64,000 nucleotides of DNA, from NCBI RefSeq assembly GCF_022346605.1, contig NZ_JAKRNT010000011.1:1-64000 (forward strand). Direction: 5' to 3'. Source of the DNA: Sporosarcina sp. ACRSL (lineage in GTDB: Bacteria; Bacillota; Bacilli; Bacillales_A; Planococcaceae). The translations under genes and the position numbers were made by a program. Below, piece after piece: positions 48,562 through 57,547 of this stretch. The notes under the pieces are model-generated. The model had not been told where the DNA came from and made no database searches. It saw only the letters and a program-made list of their open reading frames with translations. The number at the start of each line of letters is the position of its first letter. Position 1 is the first letter of the stretch.

Positions 48562-49386
48562 ATGAGAACGTTTAAAGATAACTTATTGCGCGGACTTCTA
48601 TGGTTTTCAGCTTTCGTCACAGTTGCGATTTTATTGCTCATTGTTGGATACATTTTTTATAAAGGGTACCGTCTTATCAATTTTGAATTTATCTTCGGAG
48701 ATTATTCACCAACGGGTGGCGGTGGAATTTGGCCGATGATCGTCACGACCGTATACACAATCGTTATTTCACTTGTTATTGCAACGCCTATCGGAATTTT
48801 GGCAGCGGTGTACCTTCAAGAGTATGCAAAGCAAGGCCGGCTCGTAAAAACAATCCGTTTTGCGACAGAAAGCTTAACGGGGATTCCTTCGATCATCTAT
48901 GGATTGTTCGGGGCAGTATTCTTTGTGACGACGTTAAAACTTGGCATGTCGATCATTTCTGCTTCCTTGACGTTGACAATTATCGTATTGCCGGTCGTGA
49001 TTCGTACAACTGAAGAAGCACTGAAAACGGTGCCTCAAGCATATCGTGAAGGTTCTTTAGCTTTAGGAACAACGAAGCTTCAAACACTTGCAAAAGTCAT
49101 CTTACCAAGTTCAATGCCTGGAATACTGGCAGGTATTATTCTTTCCATGGGACGGATTATTGGTGAGTCCGCTGCGATCTTTTTAACAGCTGGAACTGTG
49201 GCAGCGATGCCTTCCGGTATTTTCTCCTCTGCAAGGACATTAACGGTCCATTCCTTCTTAGTTACTCAGGAGGCGGGAGATATAGAACTTGCAGCTGCAA
49301 TTGGAATCGTGTTAATCGTCCTTATACTAGCTTTGAACTTCTTGGCTACGTTCATTTCCAAGAAGTTAAACAAAGCAGATTTTTAA
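48562..49386 (+). CDS. pstA: Phosphate ABC transporter permease PstA
   Basis: A 274-residue permease with the EAA loop AYREGSLALGTTKLQTLAKV, GIPSIIYGLFGAVFF and GRIIGESAAIFLTAG. ATG at 48562 comes two bases after the pstC stop; a longer frame starting inside pstC is unlikely. Partner of PstC in the phosphate channel. Confidence 0.94.
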   Translation: MRTFKDNLLRGLLWFSAFVTVAILLLIVGYIFYKGYRLINFEFIFGDYSPTGGGGIWPMIVTTVYTIVISLVIATPIGILAAVYLQEYAKQGRLVKTIRFATESLTGIPSIIYGLFGAVFFVTTLKLGMSIISASLTLTIIVLPVVIRTTEEALKTVPQAYREGSLALGTTKLQTLAKVILPSSMPGILAGIILSMGRIIGESAAIFLTAGTVAAMPSGIFSSARTLTVHSFLVTQEAGDIELAAAIGIVLIVLILALNFLATFISKKLNKADF

Positions 49387-49455
49387 TAGTACAATAGCGT
49401 GCAAATCAAGTTTTTGAGCGGGATATAGAAGTTGAAGGAGGAAAAATGAGCGCTT

Positions 49456-50223
49456 ATGAAGCAATCAGAGGGAACAGCCAAGATCAGTGTAAAAGATTTG
49501 AATCTATTTTACGGAGAGAAGCAGGCACTATTTGATGTGTCGTTAGATATTGAAGAGAAGAAAGTAACCGCGTTAATCGGGCCTTCGGGTTGCGGGAAGT
49601 CAACGTTTCTCCGAACGTTGAATAGGATGAACGATCTTATCGATGGCGTTAAAATCAGCGGGGACATCGTTATCGACAAAGAAGATATTTATAAATCAGC
49701 GGATGTCATTAAACTGCGTACAAAAGTCGGCATGGTATTCCAGAAGCCGAATTTATTCCCGATGAGCATTTACGATAATGTTGCGTACGGTCCGCGGGCT
49801 CAAGGCATTAAAAACAAGAAAGAATTGAACAAAATCGTTGAGGAAAGTTTGCGCGGAGCTGCAATTTGGGATGAAGTGAAAGACAGACTGAAATCCTCCG
49901 CACTTGGCCTTTCAGGTGGTCAGCAACAAAGGGTTTGTATTGCCCGTGCCATTGCGATGAAGCCAGATGTCATTCTTATGGACGAGCCTACTTCCGCACT
50001 TGACCCGATTTCTACGTTAAAAGTTGAAGAATTGATTGCACAATTGAAAAAAGCATATACAATTGTAATTGTGACACATAATATGCAGCAGGCTGCCCGG
50101 GTATCGGACAAAACTGCATTTTTCCTAAATGGAGAAGTTATTGAATATGACGTCACGAATTCCGTCTTTTCCAATCCGAAAGACCAAAGAACAGAAGATT
50201 ATGTAACAGGTCGTTTCGGTTAA
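49456..50223 (+). CDS. pstB: Phosphate ABC transporter ATP-binding protein PstB
   Basis: A 255-residue ABC ATPase with Walker [11 protein letters not shown]-loop [16 protein letters not shown], signature LSGGQQQR and Walker [13 protein letters not shown]. The PstB-typical [12 protein letters not shown] follows Walker A. ATG at 49456 follows a more distant AGGAGG (about 49437-49442). Confidence 0.95.
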   Translation: MKQSEGTAKISVKDLNLFYGEKQALFDVSLDIEEKKVTALIGPSGCGKSTFLRTLNRMNDLIDGVKISGDIVIDKEDIYKSADVIKLRTKVGMVFQKPNLFPMSIYDNVAYGPRAQGIKNKKELNKIVEESLRGAAIWDEVKDRLKSSALGLSGGQQQRVCIARAIAMKPDVILMDEPTSALDPISTLKVEELIAQLKKAYTIVIVTHNMQQAARVSDKTAFFLNGEVIEYDVTNSVFSNPKDQRTEDYVTGRFG

Positions 50224-50263
50224 TTGCGCAAAGGCCAAAATGATGACATGAGAGGTGACTGTG

Positions 50264-50926
50264 ATGATGAACGTACGAAAAAACTTTGACAAGAACTTGC
50301 AACAGTTACAAAACAAAATGATGGAGATGAACGCGCTAACCGTATCTGCATTCGAAAAAGCGTTCACTGCTTTCAAAACACAAGATGTTGAATTAGCGTT
50401 ACGAGTCATTGATGAAGACACAGTAATTGATAATCTTGACCATGAAATCAATCAATTTGCAGTGTGGCTCATTGCAAAAGAGACACCATTTGCAACGGAT
50501 TTGCGAAGAATTATTGCGTCATTAAAAATCACTTCTGATATTGAACGAATTGCCGATTTCGCCGTAAACATCGCGAAAGCGACAGCTAAAATCGGAAATA
50601 CTGAATCACTGATCAACATTACAAGTCTTGAGAAAATGAATGAAGTATCCCTTGACATGCTTAAAAAGGCAGTTACAGCCTTCATCGATGGAAATATGGA
50701 GTACGCGAAGGAAGTCGCCGCTTTGGACGATATCGTCGACAATGCTTATGCAGAAACATACAAAAGCATCACGGAATACTTGCGTACACATCCTGAGCAA
50801 ACAACACAGCTCGTCCAATTACTATTCATCAACCGTTATCTTGAACGCACTGCCGACCACATTACAAACATCGCGGAAAGTGCTGCGTACTTAATTAAAG
50901 GTCAGATTTACGATTTAAATCAATAA
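50264..50926 (+). CDS. phoU: Phosphate signalling protein PhoU
   Basis: A 220-residue all-helical PhoU with two three-helix repeats. The metal-binding E/D-x-x-x-D motifs are seen around DEDTVIDNLDHEINQFAVW, and RIADFAVNIA with RTADHITNIAESAAYLIKG marks the two repeats. It links PstSCAB transport state to the Pho two-component system. ATG at 50264 follows AGAGGTG. Confidence 0.93.
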   Translation: MMNVRKNFDKNLQQLQNKMMEMNALTVSAFEKAFTAFKTQDVELALRVIDEDTVIDNLDHEINQFAVWLIAKETPFATDLRRIIASLKITSDIERIADFAVNIAKATAKIGNTESLINITSLEKMNEVSLDMLKKAVTAFIDGNMEYAKEVAALDDIVDNAYAETYKSITEYLRTHPEQTTQLVQLLFINRYLERTADHITNIAESAAYLIKGQIYDLNQ

Positions 50927-50936
50927 CCAATCACTT

Positions 50937-50977
50937 GAGGTGAGATCCTTTCGTTTCGGAAGGCTCTCACCTCTTTT
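50937..50977 (+). terminator. Terminator of pstSCAB-phoU
   Basis: GAGGTGAGA (50937-50945) pairs with TCTCACCTC (50965-50973), and the loop contains CCTTTC/GGAAGG-like pairing. TTTTG follows. Confidence 0.85.
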
Positions 50978-51074
50978 GTCTTTCACAATCGGGGACTACC
51001 AAAATTATTCTATTTGCACTATATTTACTATTCTGAGAAGATATTCACATTAGAGAATATGAGGGAGGGGTATT

Positions 51075-52415
51075 ATGAATGCGGTGACGGATCGATTAAC
51101 GGAGTCAGTCTTATTGGAGATCCTGGAGAATGCTTTTCAATGGTTTGTTGTCGTTGATAAAGAGACGAACATTCTATATATCAATGAAGAATACTGTAAA
51201 TTCCTCGAAACGACTCGTGAAGAAGCAATCGGAAAGCCTGTAAATGAAGTCATTGAAAACACTCGTATGCATGAAGTGGTAGAGTCAGGTGAAGTGCATA
51301 TAGCCTCACCGCACTTTATTAAAGGAACCTATATGTTAGCGAACCGGGTACCATTACGAGTTGACGGGGAAATTGTAGGGGCTTTCGGAAGTGTCATTTT
51401 CCGAGACTTAAACGATTGGCATAATTTGAGCTCTCATGTGAAAACGACAATGGAGAAAATAAAAATTGGACAGGAAACAGAGAAAACGATTTTTCAGCTT
51501 CAGGATATACTTGGGTCCTCTGATGCGATTAAATCGGTCAAAGAGACGATTCAAATGATTGCTCCGAGTGATTTACCTATATTGATTCAGGGAGAAAGCG
51601 GGACAGGAAAGGAAATGTTTGCGCAAAGTATTCATTATCGATCGAATCGCTCTGAGAAGCCTTTTGTGAAAGTGAACTGTGCATTAATTCCAGTGGAGTT
51701 TCTTGAACTTGAGCTTTTTGGAAGTGTTGGACCTACCGGGCAAATCCAAAGAAAAGGGAGATTCCATCAAGCCGAAGGCGGTACATTGTTCTTTGAGGAT
51801 TTAGGGGACATGCCACTAGCAATGCAAGTTAAATTATTGCGTGCGCTCCAGGAAGGTACGATTGAACCGATTGGATCACACAAAGCAAGTAAAGTAAACG
51901 TCCGAATTATCGCTGCTGTAAATCAACCGCTGAAAACCTTAATGGAATCGGGGAAGTTGCGTGAGGATCTGTATTATCGGGTTCATGCAATTACCCTGCA
52001 CATTCCTCCACTTCGTCAGCGAATGGATGATTTCGAGGAAATCGCGAATCACTTTTTTTACGATACGATTGCAAAAGTGGGAAAGCGCAATCTTTCCATT
52101 GCACCGGAGACGATGCAATATTTGAAAGAATATAGTTGGCCGGGGAATGTAAGGGAATTGCAAAATGTCATTCAAGCGGCAGTCTATTTAACAAATGGAG
52201 ACGTAATCCTCCCTAGTGTCTTGCCTCAAGAAGTTCGAATCAAGTCCCGGTACTATTCGAACCATGCCCAAACGTTACAGGAAGCAGTTGAACAATTGGA
52301 GAGGAACTTAATTTCTGAAACCCTTCAGATCTACCCGAATCGAAGAGAAGCGGCAAAGGTTTTAGGGCTAAGCAGAAGTACGTTTTATGAAAAGTTGAAA
52401 AAATATGGCTTTTGA
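51075..52415 (+). CDS. PAS-AAA+ enhancer-binding-type regulator without GAFTGA
   Basis: A 446-residue protein built like sigma-54 activators: PAS domain (about 10-115), AAA+ domain (about 145-375) and Fis-type helix-turn-helix (about 405-446, NRREAAKVLGLSRSTFYEKL). Walker A is GESGTGKE (173-180) and Walker B is TLFFED (237-242). The R-finger region SWPGNVREL is present. The loop that should read ELFGxxxGAFTGA reads ELFGSVGPTGQIQRKGR, so the sigma-54 contact motif is missing. It may act on sigma-70-type promoters, as TyrR does, or have lost activator function. The next operon encodes a LIV-type transporter and an SDR, the likely targets. ATG at 51075 follows GAGGGAGGGG. Confidence 0.85.
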   Translation: MNAVTDRLTESVLLEILENAFQWFVVVDKETNILYINEEYCKFLETTREEAIGKPVNEVIENTRMHEVVESGEVHIASPHFIKGTYMLANRVPLRVDGEIVGAFGSVIFRDLNDWHNLSSHVKTTMEKIKIGQETEKTIFQLQDILGSSDAIKSVKETIQMIAPSDLPILIQGESGTGKEMFAQSIHYRSNRSEKPFVKVNCALIPVEFLELELFGSVGPTGQIQRKGRFHQAEGGTLFFEDLGDMPLAMQVKLLRALQEGTIEPIGSHKASKVNVRIIAAVNQPLKTLMESGKLREDLYYRVHAITLHIPPLRQRMDDFEEIANHFFYDTIAKVGKRNLSIAPETMQYLKEYSWPGNVRELQNVIQAAVYLTNGDVILPSVLPQEVRIKSRYYSNHAQTLQEAVEQLERNLISETLQIYPNRREAAKVLGLSRSTFYEKLKKYGF

Positions 52416-52490
52416 CCTATTTTCCGAATTTCAGGACAGTAATCCGGAAATTCGGACTTCCTACAATGCGTTGTTTATATGCTGGAAAAA

Positions 52491-52518
52491 AACAGTCCGG
52501 ATTATCGGACTGTTTTTT
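52491..52518 (+). terminator. Terminator after the PAS-AAA+ regulator
   Basis: AACAGTCCG (52491-52499) pairs with CGGACTGTT (52506-52514), followed by TTTT. Separates the regulator from the transporter operon. Confidence 0.88.
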
Positions 52519-52552
52519 CTATGTCCCTCGTAAAACGTCTTAAAATAAGGGT

Positions 52553-52598
52553 TTGCAAGTTTTCATAAGCTTTGATTAAATGAATGAAAGCGTTTACT
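52553..52598 (+). promoter_or_regulatory. Candidate promoter with CcpA cre site ahead of the transporter operon
   Basis: TTGCAA (52553-52558), 17-bp spacer and TTAAAT (52576-52581) form a moderate promoter. TGAAAGCGTTTACT at 52585-52598 matches the cre consensus TGWAANCGNTNWCA at all but the last base, placed just after the -10. This position would let CcpA repress the operon when preferred sugars are present. No convincing -24/-12 sigma-54 promoter was found here. Confidence 0.55.
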
Positions 52599-52704
52599 TT
52601 TGTTGGAGGTGGTCCAAGGAAGACAAGCTGTAGCATCGGTAATTGCATGAGGATTGAAGATTGGATGGGGAACTTTGGGTTTATTAAAAAGGGGAGGAAT
52701 TATT

Positions 52705-53910
52705 TTGAGAAAATCAAGTTCAATCTTTCTAGTAGCGTTTCTGGTATTATTTACAATTTTAGCAGGATGTAGTCCACAGGTAAAAGAAACAAATGCATCA
52801 AATACTAGTAATTCTAGTAAATCTTCAGGACAAGAGACCTTTAACCTAGGGTTAGCTATTTCTATGTCAGGTGGAACAGCTCTATTTGGTGAAGGAGTAA
52901 AAAGGGGTGTGGACCTAGCTATTAAGGACTTTAACGACGCTGGCGGTTTTGAAGGGAAAATGGCAAATTTAGTCCTCTATGATGATGAAGCGAAACCGGA
53001 AAAGTCGATCGAGATTGTTCAAAAGTTAATTAATCAAGATAAAATTGTGGCCCTCGTTGGACCTGCTAACTCCGGGAATGCCATGGCTCATATTCCATTT
53101 GTTCAAGAGGCAAAAATCCCTGAAGTTGTACCAGTAGCTACAGGGACAAAAATTACACAAGAGTATAAAGATGCCGATAAAAACTATATTTTCCGTGTAG
53201 CTCCTCTTGATGGGGTTCAAGTGTCCGCTATTTTAAAAGAACTTATCGAAAAACAAGGACTGACAAAACTTGGTGTCATCCATGATACGGAAGGGTACGG
53301 CCAAGGTGGTAGGGATGATATTGTAAAGCAAATGAAGGAAGTCTACAATATGGAACCGACTGCTATTTCAGCCTTTGATCCAAAGGAATTGAATCTTGAG
53401 CCTTCTATTCGAGAAATGAATAATGCAGGGGTGGAGGCAGTCATCTTCTACGGACTTGCACCACAGTCAGCCAAGTTACTTGAAGCTCGTTTCAATGAAG
53501 GGTTGAATGCTCCTATTTACGCGACTTGGGCTACGGGTGACCCTACTGTTTTAAATTTAGTTGGGGATCTTGTATTGGGTGATCTATTCTTCGTACAGTC
53601 ATATACGATTGACCAAAATGATAAAGCAAAAGCATTCCATAAAAGAGTAGTGGATACGTACGGTGAGGATGTATTCCCTATTGCCACAGCACAAGGATAT
53701 GACAGTGCAAAACTTATCTTAGATGCAATAAAAAAGGTTGGTTTGGATAGTGAAAAAATTCGGGATCAAATTGAGTCCTTCACGGACTTCGATGGTGTAA
53801 CAGCAATTAAATCAACACCTTTCACTAAAGATAACCATGAAGCATTTGGTATTGACGAAGTATTCATCGCCACCTATAACGAAGATTTACAAATTGTTTC
53901 AGCAGAATAA
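52705..53910 (+). CDS. LIV-type ABC transporter substrate-binding lipoprotein
   Basis: A 401-residue periplasmic-binding-protein type 1 lipoprotein (LivK/AmiC-like) with lipobox LAGC and a Ser/Asn-rich linker. Motifs include LGLAISMSGGTALFGEGVKR, DDEAKPEKS and ALVGPANSGNAMAH. The ligand is not clear; the downstream 3-hydroxybutyrate dehydrogenase-like gene hints at an organic acid rather than an amino acid. TTG at 52705 sits eight bases after GGGGAGG and gives a proper signal peptide. Confidence 0.88.
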   Translation: MRKSSSIFLVAFLVLFTILAGCSPQVKETNASNTSNSSKSSGQETFNLGLAISMSGGTALFGEGVKRGVDLAIKDFNDAGGFEGKMANLVLYDDEAKPEKSIEIVQKLINQDKIVALVGPANSGNAMAHIPFVQEAKIPEVVPVATGTKITQEYKDADKNYIFRVAPLDGVQVSAILKELIEKQGLTKLGVIHDTEGYGQGGRDDIVKQMKEVYNMEPTAISAFDPKELNLEPSIREMNNAGVEAVIFYGLAPQSAKLLEARFNEGLNAPIYATWATGDPTVLNLVGDLVLGDLFFVQSYTIDQNDKAKAFHKRVVDTYGEDVFPIATAQGYDSAKLILDAIKKVGLDSEKIRDQIESFTDFDGVTAIKSTPFTKDNHEAFGIDEVFIATYNEDLQIVSAE

Positions 53911-53914
53911 AAGA

Positions 53915-53928
53915 GTCAACATGTTGAC
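53915..53928. promoter_or_regulatory. 14-bp perfect palindrome between binding protein and permease genes
   Basis: GTCAACATGTTGAC is a perfect palindrome, five bases after the binding-protein stop. It could be an operator or a small hairpin; no ligand or regulator can be named. Confidence 0.35.
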
Positions 53929-53986
53929 GTTTAACGTTATTTAGTCCTGTTTTAGTCGCGAGGGAAAGGTGCATATAATTAGGTGC

Positions 53987-54016
53987 AAAAGGGTAATCTA
54001 TGAAGATTTCCCTTTT
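53987..54016 (+). terminator. Hairpin between binding protein and permease genes, possible attenuator
   Basis: AAAAGGG-TAATCT and AGATTT-CCCTTTT form a 13-bp stem with one mismatch and a 4-nt loop. The T run is within the 3' arm, with no long T tract after it. Such a hairpin could stabilise the binding-protein mRNA or cut read-through so that binding protein exceeds permease. Confidence 0.5.
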
Positions 54017-54060
54017 CACCGCTGCTGAATTTTGTAGCATTTTACAAGGGGGCGTTTGCT

Positions 54061-54963
54061 TTGGATTTACTAACAGATATCATCAAAGCCATTGTTAATG
54101 GGCTCGTGTATGGAAGCATTTACGCAATCATTGCCCAAGGCTACTATATTACCTTTATTACCACTAGAACGATGAACTTTGGTCAAGGTGACTTTGTCAT
54201 GCTTGGTTCACTTATTGGATTATCCACATTCACGGCAGTAACTACTTCAGGTGGGGGAGTATGGATTGCCTTTTTAGCATCATTACTTGTGGTAATCGTT
54301 ATATTGGCAATTTCTGGTTGGGGATTGCAACAAGTCGCTATCCGTCCATTAAAAAGTTGGCATTCTATTGGGTGGATTTTAAGTACTGTAGCCGTTGCGA
54401 TGATTGTAAGAAACGTAGCAATGCTTATTTGGGGAAGAGATGTATTAATGGCCCCCTCACCTTTTGGACGCGCCATTTTAGATTTAGGTATATTGAAAAT
54501 CCGCTATCATGAAATATTTGTACTCGTTAGTGCTGCCGTTATTATGTTCCTACTATACATCTTCTTAAAGAAATCCTTATTTGGAAAGGCGCTTGAAGCA
54601 GTTGCCTTCAATAGAGATGCTGCTTCATTAATGGGCATTAATCCTCGATTAATGGCTTCCATAGCATTTATCATTGCAGGGATTCTGGCAGGAGTAGGTG
54701 GAGTTTTAGTCGGGCCGATGGTTCATCCAGGTGCATTTATTGGTCTTTTTCTAGGATTAAAAGCATTTGCGGTTGCAATTATTGGCGGTATCGAGAATCC
54801 ACGAGGCATATTTATCGGAGGACTACTGCTTGGGGTGTTAGAAAATCTCTTTACTTTATACAGTACATCCATGAAAGAAGCTGCTGCATTCTTCTTAATT
54901 CTTGTCATTTTAGCAGTCCTTCCTCAGGGGTTATTTGGAAAACGAGTAAAGGAGAAGTTCTAA
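54061..54963 (+). CDS. LIV-type ABC transporter permease (LivH family)
   Basis: A 300-residue membrane protein with about eight helices. The N-terminal NGLVYGSIYAIIAQGYYITF, TRTMNFGQGDFVMLGS and late GGIENPRGIFIGGLLLGVLE are LivH hallmarks. The start is TTG at 54061 after AAGGGGGCG. Partner of the fused LivM-LivG protein, whose gene starts two bases after its stop. Confidence 0.9.
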   Translation: MDLLTDIIKAIVNGLVYGSIYAIIAQGYYITFITTRTMNFGQGDFVMLGSLIGLSTFTAVTTSGGGVWIAFLASLLVVIVILAISGWGLQQVAIRPLKSWHSIGWILSTVAVAMIVRNVAMLIWGRDVLMAPSPFGRAILDLGILKIRYHEIFVLVSAAVIMFLLYIFLKKSLFGKALEAVAFNRDAASLMGINPRLMASIAFIIAGILAGVGGVLVGPMVHPGAFIGLFLGLKAFAVAIIGGIENPRGIFIGGLLLGVLENLFTLYSTSMKEAAAFFLILVILAVLPQGLFGKRVKEKF

Positions 54964-54964
54964 A

Positions 54965-56779
54965 ATGATAAAAGCAAAATGGTGGATTTATCAAATTGTG
55001 ATCCCGCTCGTCCTCTTGTATGCATTTCCGTGGGTTTTTAATAATGCTCATACCATTCATGTAGTCCAGTCATTTTTAATTACCTACATTGTCATCGTAG
55101 GGTTAAATCTACTCGTGGGACTCTCCAATCAGATTTCCTTGGGACATGTCGGATTTTATGCAATCGGAGCCTATTTATCTGTCATCCTTACCATGAAAGT
55201 AGGATTGAATTTCTTCGTTAGTATTGTGATCTCTGCCTTAATTGCTGCAGTATTTGGGGCAGTCGTAGCACTTCTTTCTTTAAGAGCGAAAGGTCCATAT
55301 TTGGCAATGGTAACAATCGCCTTTGGGGAATTAATTAGTATTATCGCCAACCGCTGGGTAGATGTCACGGGTGGTCCTGCAGGACTTAGAACTTCGCAAC
55401 CATCCCTATTCGGTTTTGAGCTTGGACCGATTGAATATATGTGGTTTATCGGTCTATTGGCAATTATATTCACAGCAGGCGCGACGAATATATTTAGAGG
55501 CCGTTATGGAAGAACCTTTATTGCTTTTGGAAATAGTGAAGTTGCATCAGAGGTGCTAGGGATTAATGTTCGAAATTGGAAAATACTAGCCTTTTCTATC
55601 TCCGCTTTTTTAGCAGGAATAGGAGGCGGACTGTTCGCTTTTCAAAACCAGTTTGTCAGTAGTACAACCTTTGATTTGCATTTATCGATTATGTTCCTCA
55701 TTGCGGTTATAATCGGTGGATCAGGAACAAAAATAGGTCCTATTATAGGTACAGCGATTATTGTTGGGTTACCTCAATTCCTCCACAACTATGTAGATTA
55801 TCACTTAATGATCTTTGGTGGAATATTATTAATCGCCCTAGTTCTATTACCTGATGGTATTGTAGGTGCCTTATCTAAGCTTTCTTTCTTTAAAAAGTTT
55901 TCGAGTAAAAAAGTGAATACTGAATTAGGAATCTTACACGATCATCAGGAGGCAACAATCGATTTACCCGATGGGATTGACGGGAAGCTGTTAGAGTTAA
56001 AAAATATTTCGATGCATTTTGGTGGACTCAAAGCAGTCGACAATGTTGACATTGAAGTTTTAGGTGGGACTGTTCACGGAATTATTGGTCCAAATGGATC
56101 AGGAAAAAGTACGACGGTGAACGTTCTAAGTGGGGTCTATATGCCGACTGGCGGAAGCCTCCTTTGGAGAGGTAAGAACATTACAAAATATGCTCCTCAT
56201 GGTATTGCAGAAGAAGGAATTACGAGAACGTTCCAAAATCTACAGTTGTTTGAAGACATTAGCGTTTTACAAAACGTCATGGTTGGTTTTCATCGTCACT
56301 TTAAAACAGGTTTCCTGAAGAACCTATTGTATCTAGGTCAGGTATCTGCCGAAGAGCGACACTATGCACAAAAAGCCTATGATCTACTACGGATTGTTGG
56401 CTTAGAAGACAGAGCCCATGAAAAGGCATCTGACTTATCATATGGTGAACAACGATTAGTTGAAATAGCTAGGGGGTTAGCATTGAAACCCTCATTGCTT
56501 ATTCTAGATGAACCAGCAGCAGGAGCGAGTCCAGTAGAAATTGAAAAAATCATGGATGTAATCCAACGTTTAAAGAATGCAGGATTGTCTATTATTTTGG
56601 TTGAACATCATATGGATATCGTTATGAATATTTGTGATTATATTACAGTTTTAGATTTCGGTAAGAAAATTTGTGAGGGAACTCCTGAAACTGTTCAAAA
56701 CGATCCAAGGGTAATTGAGGCCTATCTTGGTGGGGAAGAGGTGAACGAGCTTGTTGCAGGTACAAAATCTATCGGTTAG
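54965..56779 (+). CDS. Fused LIV-type permease (LivM) and ATPase (LivG)
   Basis: A 604-residue fusion. Residues about 1-315 are a LivM-type permease (LNLLVGLSNQISLGHVGFYA, AKGPYLAMVTIAFGEL, GTKIGPIIGTAIIVGLP). A linker near 320-335 leads into a LivG ABC domain with Walker A GPNGSGKSTT, TRTFQNLQLFEDISVLQNVM, signature LSYGEQR, Walker B LLILDEPAAG and switch His EHHMDIV. The frame is continuous with no internal stop. Fusion of these subunits occurs in some LIV-type systems but is not the usual arrangement. ATG at 54965; no strong site beyond GGAGAAG. Confidence 0.9.
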   Translation: MIKAKWWIYQIVIPLVLLYAFPWVFNNAHTIHVVQSFLITYIVIVGLNLLVGLSNQISLGHVGFYAIGAYLSVILTMKVGLNFFVSIVISALIAAVFGAVVALLSLRAKGPYLAMVTIAFGELISIIANRWVDVTGGPAGLRTSQPSLFGFELGPIEYMWFIGLLAIIFTAGATNIFRGRYGRTFIAFGNSEVASEVLGINVRNWKILAFSISAFLAGIGGGLFAFQNQFVSSTTFDLHLSIMFLIAVIIGGSGTKIGPIIGTAIIVGLPQFLHNYVDYHLMIFGGILLIALVLLPDGIVGALSKLSFFKKFSSKKVNTELGILHDHQEATIDLPDGIDGKLLELKNISMHFGGLKAVDNVDIEVLGGTVHGIIGPNGSGKSTTVNVLSGVYMPTGGSLLWRGKNITKYAPHGIAEEGITRTFQNLQLFEDISVLQNVMVGFHRHFKTGFLKNLLYLGQVSAEERHYAQKAYDLLRIVGLEDRAHEKASDLSYGEQRLVEIARGLALKPSLLILDEPAAGASPVEIEKIMDVIQRLKNAGLSIILVEHHMDIVMNICDYITVLDFGKKICEGTPETVQNDPRVIEAYLGGEEVNELVAGTKSIG

Positions 56780-57470
56780 TTATGGGCAAGCATCTGCTTT
56801 ACACAAAGTATCAATGGAAGTAAATGAAGGCGAAATTGTTGCTGTTATTGGTCCGAATGGGGCTGGCAAAACTACACTGTTAAACACGATTACCGGGTTG
56901 CTGAAGGCAAAGGAGGGGACGATTCTCTATAAGGATAATGTGATTTCAGGTACTCCTGCACATAAAATTTTAGGGTTTGGTATCTCCCATGTCCCTCAAG
57001 GTCGTCAAGTCTTTGGTGATCAATCGGTAGAGGATAATCTAATTTTAGGTGCATTTTCGATTAAAAAAGAAAAACAAAAAATCCAAGAGCTTATCGAAAG
57101 AGAATACGAAAGATTTCCAAGACTCAAGGAGAGAAGATGGCAGCAAGCAGGTACATTAAGCGGTGGGGAGCAACAGATGCTAGCTGTATCCAGAGCGCTT
57201 ATGTCTGATCCTGATTTTGTTATTCTGGATGAGCCATCGATGGGCTTATCACCTATATTTGTAAAACAGATATTTGACACGCTAATAGAGTTGAAGAAGG
57301 CTGGCAAGACCGTTATGGTTGTCGAGCAGTTAGCCATGGCTGCTTTAGCCATATCTGACCGAGCCTATGTTTTACAAGTAGGTGAGGTGAAGTTACATGG
57401 ACAATCACGAGATTTGTTAAGGGATAATAGTCTGGTGAAAACGTATTTAGGTTCAGCTACAGCGAACTAA
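56751..57470 (+). CDS. LIV-type ABC transporter ATPase (LivF family)
   Basis: A 239-residue ABC ATPase with Walker A GPNGAGKTT, SHVPQGRQVFGDQSVEDNL, signature LSGGEQQ and Walker B FVILDEPSMGLSP. It is the second nucleotide-binding subunit of the transporter. Start codons TTG at 56751 or 56754 lie inside the 3' end of the fused gene (29-bp overlap), with GAGG nine bases upstream. Confidence 0.9.
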   Translation: MLQVQNLSVSYGQASALHKVSMEVNEGEIVAVIGPNGAGKTTLLNTITGLLKAKEGTILYKDNVISGTPAHKILGFGISHVPQGRQVFGDQSVEDNLILGAFSIKKEKQKIQELIEREYERFPRLKERRWQQAGTLSGGEQQMLAVSRALMSDPDFVILDEPSMGLSPIFVKQIFDTLIELKKAGKTVMVVEQLAMAALAISDRAYVLQVGEVKLHGQSRDLLRDNSLVKTYLGSATAN

Positions 57471-57547
57471 TATAGATTTAAAATACGTTGTTATCCATAA
57501 GGTATATCACGTAGGCGCTCTGTATTTATGTTTCAGGAGGAGTTCAT

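Noticed and set aside
52420..52650. Sigma-54 (-24/-12) promoter after the PAS-AAA+ regulator
   Set aside because: No GG-N10-GC arrangement close to TGGCAC-N5-TTGC was found in the intergenic region.
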